Of a DNA stretch of 64,000 nt, positions 56,245 through 64,000 are shown piece by piece. The number at the start of each line of letters is the position of its first letter. The first letter of the stretch is position 1. Under the pieces are notes generated by a model, which saw only the letters and a list, made by a program, of their open reading frames with translations, was not told the origin of the DNA and did no database searches. The stretch covers positions 4,091,001 through 4,155,000 of the forward strand of contig CP110632.1 in the NCBI GenBank assembly GCA_026210745.1, in the 5' to 3' direction. The translations under genes and the position numbers were made by a program. Source of the stretch: Exobasidium rhododendri (taxonomy: Eukaryota > Basidiomycota > Exobasidiomycetes > Exobasidiales > Exobasidiaceae).

Positions 56245-58306
56245 CTAGAAGAAGGAGCGACCGAAATTGCCGGCTTCTTGATTTGCTGTCTTTGTGCCGA
56301 CTTCGAGGACCTGTGATTGTGTGGAAGGGAATATCGAGAGAGTCAAGAACGTGCACTGATATCTTCTTTGGACGTGGTCGCTTACTCACCGAATAGTGGA
56401 TGAGATTGAGAGCTTTGAGAGCACTTCTCTTTGCAATCACACAACTGATGTTGATCTCATTGGCCCCTTGGCTGATCATCTCGATGTTGATGTTTCCTTC
56501 TGCTAGAGTGGTGAACATCTTTCCCGACACTCCAATCATGTTCCTCATCTGGGTCCCCACGAGACTCAGGATCGTCATGTCTTTCAGAATAGAGACGTGA
56601 CCAAGGTAGCCTAGCTCTACCTTCAACTTCTCCAACGTCTTGACTTTCTTGAGCCCGGCTTGTGAGCTATGCAAAGCCATCGATACATGAACCTCCGACG
56701 TCGAAATTAAATCCACAATCACTCCGTATTTGTCTAGTGTAGAGAATATTTTAGCAAAGAAGCCGTGAGAGATTGTCTTTCGATTCGAGTGTACGTTGAG
56801 AATCCAGATATCTTCCTTGATCGTGACAGCTGTGGGAAGCTTCCTCGGTTTCTGTTCAATAGGCACGCCGTTTGCGATATGAGAGGGCGTGAAGAAGGCA
56901 GAATTACTTCCCCAAGGTGTGTTGGCACCACTGCTTGGTCCTGGCGTGGTAGGTTGCTTTAGCAGTCCTCCGAGCTCTTCCACATCCTCTTTACTTCCGG
57001 CCACTGGTGGAAAGATGACGGTACCCCCTCCTGAAGGATTCTCGACGTTCTTGATACGAATCGGAACCGATTTCTTGATGGCCTGCTCCATTGTGAAAGG
57101 ATGAATGACTTCACTACCATAGTATGTCAGCTCAGCAGCTTCTTCTGGTGTGATGGCAGGTATCAATCGAGCGGTAGAGACCTTTCTCGGATCAGCTGTG
57201 AAAACACCATCTACTTCCTTCCAGATCTGCAGTTCCGACGCTTTCAGGCCCACAGCGCATAGAGCAGCACACAAGTCCGTGTAACCTCTCCCGACTTGTG
57301 AAAGTAACGAGCCTGGCACATTTCCAAAGTATCCAGTCACAACCGGAACTCCTCTCACCACCTTCAACTTCTCGCTCATCTTCAATGACAAGAGGTCGTA
57401 GAATGATTGATCAAGCACTTCATCGTCTCGAGCAAAGCCTGCATCGTTCTTCACTACGTTGTTTGCCAATTCTTCCAGAAAAGCCGCATCGACGATATTT
57501 TCCATGCCCACCAATTCTGCATCAATGCCCGCATCGATGAGAGAGCCGACGACAATACGACATGATAGCCGTTCCCCAATGGACATGATGATGTCTTTCG
57601 ATCGTGAAGAGATCTCTTCGATTATCTTCGCTGCCATGAGAAAGTCTCGCAGTTTCTCACAATCTTCCACAATGTCATTTTCCAGCCGTTCCCTCGCTTC
57701 TGTATTCTTGGTGACAGCCAGCCTTGCTGCCTCTAGGTGATCGTTCATGATCTTGTCCACTGTTGCATTGTAGCCAATAGAAGGTGAAGTAGAAGAAGCG
57801 GCCTGCTCACTCCCTCCTGCCTCTGTGGACAATCCTTTCAACTTGCTATCCAGCGTTGCCGAGGTGAAAGCAGGGCTCTCTGTGCGCCGATTCTGATTGA
57901 CCACTGCTAAACTTCCAGTCCTGCTGAGACCTCTCCCATTTCGAGAGAAGGCGGAGAGAGAATTACTGTGCGGGCTATTGTTTGATCCATTTGCAAGACT
58001 GGAAATAGAATTGGATAGACTGTCTGTCATTAAATCTGCTTCTTCTTCTGTTTGCAGTGCTTCTCTCGCAGCTTGCAGTAAGAGGTTCGTAGTACCCAGA
58101 GCTTTTGTATGACCCGATCGAGCGGAACAGACGATGGCGAGTCGTACGTGCGGGTTGGCTAGATACGAAGGTGCGATGACGTTCGAAATCGTCGACAATT
58201 GCTTGCCGACAGAGGTTCCTCCATACTTTTGCACGATCCAAATTGGTTCTGAATCAGAATGGTCGTGTGGATCGGGTGATCCCGGTTGGTGTGTCGTTGG
58301 CGGCAT
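56245..58306 (-). CDS. HOM3: Aspartate kinase (first enzyme of Thr/Met/Ile synthesis)
   Basis: Two exons (56390-58306, 56245-56310) give 660 residues. The catalytic start WIVQKYGGTSVGKQLSTISN, the IMSIGERLSCRIVVGSLID block, VVTGYFGNVPGSLLSQVGRG and GRGYTDLCAALCAVGL, QIWKEVDGVFTADPR and ITPEEAAELTYYGSEVIHPF are all standard. Two ACT domains follow (VHSNRKTISHGFFAKIFSTL, VGTQMRNMIGVSGKMFTTLA, NIEMISQGANEINISCVIA), which in fungi sense threonine. Insertions of Ser/Thr/Gly-rich sequence sit near residues 80-170 and 430-480, as in fungal Hom3. Splicing at 56389 changes the end from a long Arg/Ser tail (read-through) to a 22-residue tail VLEVGTKTANQEAGNFGRSF; I favour the spliced form (see findings). 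Confidence 0.94.
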
Positions 58307-58659
58307 TTTCTGCAAGGTGAAGAGGTGATGGTGGTGGAGTTGGCAGGATTGGAAAAGCTTCCTTTACTCGCTGCTCTTCTCGTCTAGCAAAGTGACTTGC
58401 TAGTGACTCCCGTCTTTTCTTTGGAAATGCACTTGAAATGTAAATTCCAGTACCGTAAGGGAAAATTAAAAAAAAAAAAGAAGGTCCGCCAGGGCGGCAT
58501 CACGTGCTGAGCTAGACAACAACACTTTCGCCCTTGGGAAGTTTGTGTGTGCTCGTTGAGCTCCAACACTGCCGTGTCAACACTTCCCCACCCACTTTGC
58601 CGTCATCGTCTCCTGCTTGATCATCTAGCTGTATCTGCTGCCGCAAAGCGTACGCACAT
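58307..58659. promoter_or_regulatory. Divergent promoter HOM3/CSE1
   Basis: 353 bp with a 12-base poly(A) run (58468-58479), a typical nucleosome-excluding tract, and a CACGTG at 58501-58506. It presumably serves both genes. Confidence 0.5.
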
Positions 58660-61600
58660 ATGGCGACCGCACCAAGCCAAGAGACGCTTAGTCAGCTCTC
58701 ACAGCTCTTCAGCGATACGCTGAACCCAGCCGCGAGGAAGCAAGCCGAACAAACCTTGACCACCTTGGAACGGCAGCCGGAACAACACTTTACCGTTCTG
58801 CTTCTCACACTTATATCCTCGCCAAACGAATCGATACCCGTCCGACTGGCAGCTTCAATCAAACTCAAGAACATCTGCAGACGAGCTTGGTCTGACGAAG
58901 ATTCACTCGAAACCGAAGATGATACGCAGCTCTCAATCTATCAACTGGTCTCTGAACCAGACCGCATTCACCTCAAGACGTCCCTATTGCCCCTTCTCAT
59001 ACAGCTATCGCAGCCATCAGTACTGTCAGTCAATCCTATTGGGCTTCGATTGCAGCTCAGCGAGTCGATCGCTTTGATTGCAAGTCAAGACTTTCCAGAA
59101 ACATGGCCTACTTTGTTAGATGAAATGGTGGTCGGAATGCAAACTTCGAGTCCTGACTCGGTTGCCCTTCAAGCTGTACTACAGACCGCTCATAGCATCT
59201 TCAGAAAGTGGCGAGCAGCTTTCCGATCAGATGTACTGTACACCGAAATCAATTATGTCTTGGCAGGGTTCGCCCAGCCTTTTCTTGAGCTTCTGAAGGT
59301 GAGCGTAGCAGAAGCGGAGGTTTGACCACCTTACTGATGATAATCTCTACCTCTCTTGTGCATTCTCTATCCTTCTGAAATAGCGGACTGATGATATGTT
59401 ATCTCAGTCGTCGCCTCCTCCTGCCACCACCACCACAATGCTCCTCCTGACACAACTATTTCATGACCTTTCGGCGCAAGACCTACCACCACTATTTGAG
59501 GACAATCTTCCATCGATTTTTGCCCTTCTGCTCAAATATCTCAATCCCAGAGCTTCTCCAGAGGGCATGTACATGAAGAACCCCTCTTTGGCTGTATTGA
59601 TGGATGGTGCAGAAGACGAGACTGCCCCTCAAGATGGGCAAAAGATTCGAGCAGAGATTTGCAGCATTGGCGAGCTGTATGCGCAGAGATATCTGGATGC
59701 CGCCGAGGGCAGTATTCCCGACTTTGTCAAGAATGTTTGGGAAATGCTAGGTGGATGTGGAAAGGGGGAAAAGGAAGATGTGGTAAGTCGTTGTCGTCGA
59801 ATGATAAAATGCATGCATGTGCTGACCTTGCTTTCTCCTTTTCCCCCTCTCAGCTAGTTGCAAGGGCAATCTCATTTCTCTCTACTGTGGTCAAGATGCC
59901 TTCACAGAGAAACAATTTCTCTGATGACTCGACACTCGAAGCTTTCGTCAACGCCATCATTCTTCCAAACATCTCGTTAAGGGAGCAGGATGAAGAGATG
60001 TTTGAAGATGAGCCGTTAGAATGGATCAGACGAGAATTCGCCATGGACAGTGGAGACACAGATACCAGACGTCGAGCGGCGTCATCGTTTACTCGAGCTC
60101 TATTGGATCAATTTTCAGATCAAATCACTTCGATTATTTCACGATACGTCAAACAGTACTTACAAAAGTATGCAGAGGATGCCACAGAGAATTGGAGGTT
60201 CAAGGATACGGCAGTGTATTTACTGTCGAGTATCGCCAGTACAAGTAGTACGGCTGCCCACGGTGTCTCCTCAACCAATACTCTTGTGGACGTGGTACAA
60301 TTCTTTTCTGATAACGTTTTCGTGGATTTGCAAGCAGATCCCAACTCTGTCCACCCGATCTTACAAGCCGATGCGATCAAATACCTACACACCTTCCGAA
60401 ATCAGCTTACAAAGGAACAATTACTATCAGTGCTACCGTTGTTGGTCCGTCACTTGGAATCTTCCAGCTATGTGACTTCCTCTTTCGCAGCTATCACCAT
60501 CGAGCGGATCCTTTTCCTCAAAGCTCCTGGTTCTACAACGACTGCTCTGTTCACGCCCGGCGATGTGGAACCATTTGCAGAATCAATCTTGATGGCGCTG
60601 TTCCGCAACATACAAAGTGGAAGGACTCCAGAGAAGATAGCGGAGAACGACTACCTAATGAGGTGTGTCATGAGGTTGATCGTCACTGCGAGGGAAAGAA
60701 TGCTGCAAGCTAGAGGGCCGGTATTGTCTCACCTCGCTGCTATTCTAGGGGAGATCTCAAAAAATCCAAGTAACCCGAAATTTAGTCAATACTGCTTCGA
60801 GAGTGTCTCTGCCTTGATCAGGTTAGTAGTAACAATTAGGAAAGAGACTATTCATATTGACTGACTCCTTGTCTTTTTGCCACTGCCTTTTTGCCACTGC
60901 TCAGATTTGTCACAGCTGCCGATCCATCGACAGTCGCCGAATTCGAGCAAACATTGTCAGGGCCTTTCATGACGATCCTTCAGCTTGATGTCACTGGTGA
61001 GTGGATGCTTCACTTCCTCACTTCCCATTGGTCCTCGCTGACCTGGCCGAATCAACGCTCCATCAACCCTTTTTCTCTGCCCTCAGAGTTTGTCCCATTC
61101 GTCTTCCAGATCTTGTCACAAATGCTCGAGCTCCACAACGGCAGTGACATACCCCCATCGTATACATCACTACTACCCTCGCTATTGACACCTACGCTAT
61201 GGCAAACGAGGAGCAATGTTCCTGCGTTGGTGAGGCTGCTGCAAGCTTTCTTGGCAAAGGGCGGCAGTCAAGTCGTGACGGCATCCACGCTCCAAAGCTT
61301 GCTCGGGATCTACCAACAATTGATTGCCAGTCGAGTCAACGATGAGTTTGGATTCGAATTGCTCCTGAGCATCTTTCAACACGTCAGCAAGTAAGTCTCT
61401 GTCCTTTGGTGTAGCTTGCCTGTTCAGTCTTGCGTTGATGCTCACACTGGGCGTCAATTTCCTCTCTCAGTGCCAACTTGACGCCGTACAAAGCACCGGC
61501 CTTGACGCTGATGCTCACTCGTCTTCAAAGTAGCAGGACAGAAAAATTTTCCAGGGGCTTTGTCAACTTTGTCGCCTCGACGAGCTGCATCGAAAAGGAC

Positions 61601-62304
61601 GGCTTCCCCGACTACTTAGTAGGTGCCTTTGACGCTGTACAGCCTGGGTGAGTTGAAAGGTAGATACAAAGCTATATTAAAATTGTGCGGCACTCACTCC
61701 CGTCATCACCTACCCATTTGCAGTCTATTCTCGCAACTGCTTCAGGGCGTCATCTTACCAGATTTACCCAAAGTGTTGCCTCGCCAAAGAAGGGTGGTAG
61801 CCGCTGGTCTTTCTCGACTCTTGTTGACAAGCAATGAGATGCTGAATCAAGCTAGTCTACTCTCGGTGTACCCTGCCTGCCTTACTGCACTCCTTCGGAT
61901 GGTCAACGATCAGTCGATCTCTACCAGCCTTTCCTCCAAAGACGCTGCTATCGATGCTGATGAGATCTTTCTGCAAGATTGGGAAGATCAAAGTGTGGGG
62001 GCTAGTAGTAATTTTGCCGTTCTGAAGAGCAGTACCACCTCCCACACAAGGACAGATCTGACGAGTTTCTTGGGTGGCAAGGACGTTCGACAGTATCTCG
62101 GCCAAGGTCTGAAGGAGCTCAATGCTAAACAAGGGCAGAAAGTGAGTGATATTCTTGCCTGCTCTCAGACAAGAGAGAGAAATGAGAGACGGAGAAGATA
62201 TTGACTGGCCTTTCCTCGTAACCCTTTCCCCGGATCAGACAAACACAATATTGAGTCACGTCCCTCAAGACATCTTACTACCATTTCAGCAGTATCTAGT
62301 GTGA
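58660..62304 (+). CDS. CSE1: Exportin Cse1/CAS (importin-alpha recycling)
   Basis: Eight exons (58660-59298, 59384-59782, 59854-60821, 60905-60996, 61087-61390, 61471-61647, 61724-62141, 62239-62304) give 1020 residues. Cse1 carries importin-alpha back to the cytoplasm with RanGTP; it is a 20-HEAT-repeat karyopherin. The importin-N domain is clear (LSQLFSDTLNPAARKQAEQT, IRVRLAASIKLKNICRR-like stretch with VRLAASIKLKN). Later landmarks are SQDFPETWPTLLDEM, AEICSIGELYAQRYLD, WIRREFAMDSGDTDTRRRAA, KDTAVYLLSSIAS, HPILQADAIKYLHTFRNQL and KPNFSQYCFES-like FSQYCFESVSALI. The C-terminal half has FEFILLSIFQH-like helices and a final ILSHVPQDILLPFQQYLV. Phases agree through all introns. Confidence 0.93.
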
Positions 62305-62449
62305 GATGAGTGGCCTTTATGGAAAAATGGACGCATCTGTAGATGTATAAAAGCGCAGCAATTTTGTTAATTGGACTTGACGTCGACTAAAGAAGTGTGT
62401 GGACATTTACATGTACGATGTAATCTACAGAGAGGTAGGGGAGCAGCCG

Positions 62450-63949
62450 CTAAGCTGTCACAATCGTGCTAGGCGTGGTGCCAAGAGCGTGAATAGGTCC
62501 AGAGCCTGCAGAGAGAAGAGAAGAAAAGAGAAAGGGAGCGTGAGTAGACAATTTAGAGCCTCCTTTCTGTACGAATAAATCGCACCTGTGGGACCTTCAA
62601 GCTGAAACCAGTTGACCAGCGGCTCTTCACGACCGCCCAGAGCATTCAGGATGTCTTGAGATAAGACTCCTCCTAAGATGGCGCAGGTAGGCGAAAATTC
62701 ACCTGGTTGGGTGATGCTCGTTTCCAGTGCGGTGAAGTATGTTTGACTATCTACTCCTTGTGTTTCGAATATGGCCTTTGAGTCTACACCTCGATCCTCC
62801 ATTATTCGAAGGGCAACATCAAGCAATTCTGCTGCCTTGGGGGTGCTCACGCTGTCTCCTTCGCAATACTCGTCGTAATCCAACAATGCCCATGCCGCAA
62901 AAAGTCCGGGACTCAGTCGATTCCGCCTTTGCTGTGCTCGAGTCAGTCCTTTCCAAGAGGTGTCTAGTGCTGTGCGAAGAGGTACAAATGCTTGACGTCG
63001 TTTCTCCAGTATGACAGTCGGTGTAGACACGGCTAGTGAAGGAGTCTCTTCCGAATTTGCTCCGTTGCCGTTGCCGTTGCCGTTCTCTGCAGCTGCAGTA
63101 CTCTTGGAAGCTGCTGGAGGTCCACTTGCAATAGGCCTCTCAATGACATACTCATGAAAGTCACCTAGATCACTAAAGATCCAGCCATTTAACCCTAATG
63201 TACCTGCGCAGTAAAAGGGAATCGATAGAGCTCGACATCGTTCATCCAGAGACATCTGCAATTTTGGGAAGATTTACATGACAACAATAAGTATTAAATG
63301 AAGAGTGAAGAAGTGCCACCACTCACTAGGACACTTTTCCCCCAGGCTTTAGACAAGCCTTGAGGGCCTGATGGAATACCCGTCACCACAGCATGCACCC
63401 CTAAGGAACTCAATTTGGACGAAGCTGGATCCAGGATGTCAGTCAGATCAGCAGGCGACAGGACGTTGATTCTGACCAGTGGGTTGAGTGCTTGTATCCT
63501 CGCAGCTGCTGGTGGGAGTCTCTATAAGGAAGTGCAATATCCTAAGATCAGCATACCTGCAATCTTCCAGACACGAGCTCTATAACCCTTCTTCTCCTCC
63601 TGCAAAACCCACATCTTTCTCGACGTCCTCTTCTCTCCAAAAGAAACCTGCCGACAAGTCATGCCACTGGGTCGTTTCTCTAAAGTCCACGATCGTCAAA
63701 GCACTAATACCAGCCAATACCCAGTTCTTGATCGCTTCAGTGGTGAGACCATCTAGATTAATGACCAGGATGTGTGCTTTACGGATTCGAGTCTGCGCTT
63801 CAAGACCCCAAAGGCGGATCTGTCGATCGTAGAGCGCGGCTTCGTCTGTCAACAGCTCAAGCATTCATCAGGCGAAGTCCCTCCCAGTCGCAACCTTTAC
63901 AGCTTTTCTCACCTTCCGTGACAGCGTTGTTAGGCTCCTCTGCCGCCAT
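62450..63949 (-). CDS. AOS1: SUMO-activating enzyme subunit 1 (Aos1/SAE1)
   Basis: Five exons (63913-63949, 63613-63845, 63327-63521, 62586-63255, 62450-62505) give 396 residues. With Uba2 it adenylates SUMO. The start EDEAALYDRQIRLWGLEAQT carries the Arg that reaches into the partner active site. Then AHILVINLDGLTTEAIKN (the Rossmann glycine region, unusual here), LSAGFFWREEDVEKD joined to RLPPAAARIQALNPLV, FYCAGTLGLNGWIFSDLGDF, and after a Ser/Asn/Gly-rich insertion the second half with LDTSWKGLTRAQQRRN, CAILGGVLSQDILNALGGRE and the last exon GSGPIHALGT. The second intron uses a GTGGGT donor (91 nt); it restores the normal spacing EEDV-x8-ARIQALNP. Confidence 0.9.
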
Positions 63950-64000
63950 GGCCGTTTCTTGAGATTAGGAAGATGAAGGAAGAGAGCTGACGTTACTAAT

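Overview
The window reads as a gene-dense piece of a basidiomycete fungal nuclear chromosome. I count 26 protein genes in 64 kb, on both strands. Most are split by short introns (about 60-110 nt, GTGAGT or GTAAGT donors, CAG/TAG acceptors), although several very long genes (UTP10, PET127, the SET-domain gene) have one intron or none. The gene content is fungal: PET127, RRN7, UTP10, ATG18, HOM3 and a CTI6-like PHD protein. A placement in Ustilaginomycotina is only a guess from gene structure. I see no rRNA, tRNA or CRISPR. Every multi-exon model was assembled by eye from splice motifs and protein-family continuity, and each closes without a frame error.

Layout. 1-4.8 kb: a truncated unknown gene, the complex I assembly factor NDUFAF7 and a vWA-domain protein. 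5.0-13.8 kb: casein kinase 2 beta, a large non-RD protein kinase and the autophagy PROPPIN ATG18. 14.2-23.5 kb: the NDUFA9-type complex I subunit, an Ssp120/nucleobindin-like EF-hand protein, a PH-domain protein, a 3-hydroxyacyl-CoA dehydrogenase and a possible Pex22-like protein. 23.8-33 kb: divergent PET127 and UTP10. 33.5-43.6 kb: an ASH1-like SET methyltransferase, a CTI6-like PHD protein, a class II aldolase-family protein and HMG-CoA lyase. 43.7-54.6 kb: RRN7, a 3-methyladenine DNA glycosylase, a single-pass membrane protein, capping protein alpha, ALG7 and a short coiled-coil (SCOC) protein. 54.6-56.0 kb: an AT-rich insertion bounded by perfect inverted repeats. 56.2-64 kb: aspartokinase HOM3, exportin CSE1 and SUMO-activating subunit AOS1.

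The genes are mostly housekeeping and do not form one pathway cluster. Several touch the same compartments: two complex I genes and PET127 in mitochondria, UTP10 and RRN7 in rRNA synthesis, and HMG-CoA lyase with the hydroxyacyl-CoA dehydrogenase in acyl-CoA breakdown. Many neighbours are divergent pairs sharing 240-550 bp promoters, several of which carry a CACGTG motif.

The most unusual object is the 1.42 kb element at 54589-56011. It has 29-bp perfect terminal inverted repeats, TA on both sides, AT-rich contents and no recognisable gene, and it lies 37 bp upstream of the SCOC-like start codon. Smaller oddities include a PHD finger split by an in-frame intron, a C-terminal SRL peroxisomal signal on a mitochondrial-looking HMG-CoA lyase, AT-hooks on RRN7 and the SET protein, and altered nucleotide-binding loops in the acyl-CoA dehydrogenase and AOS1.
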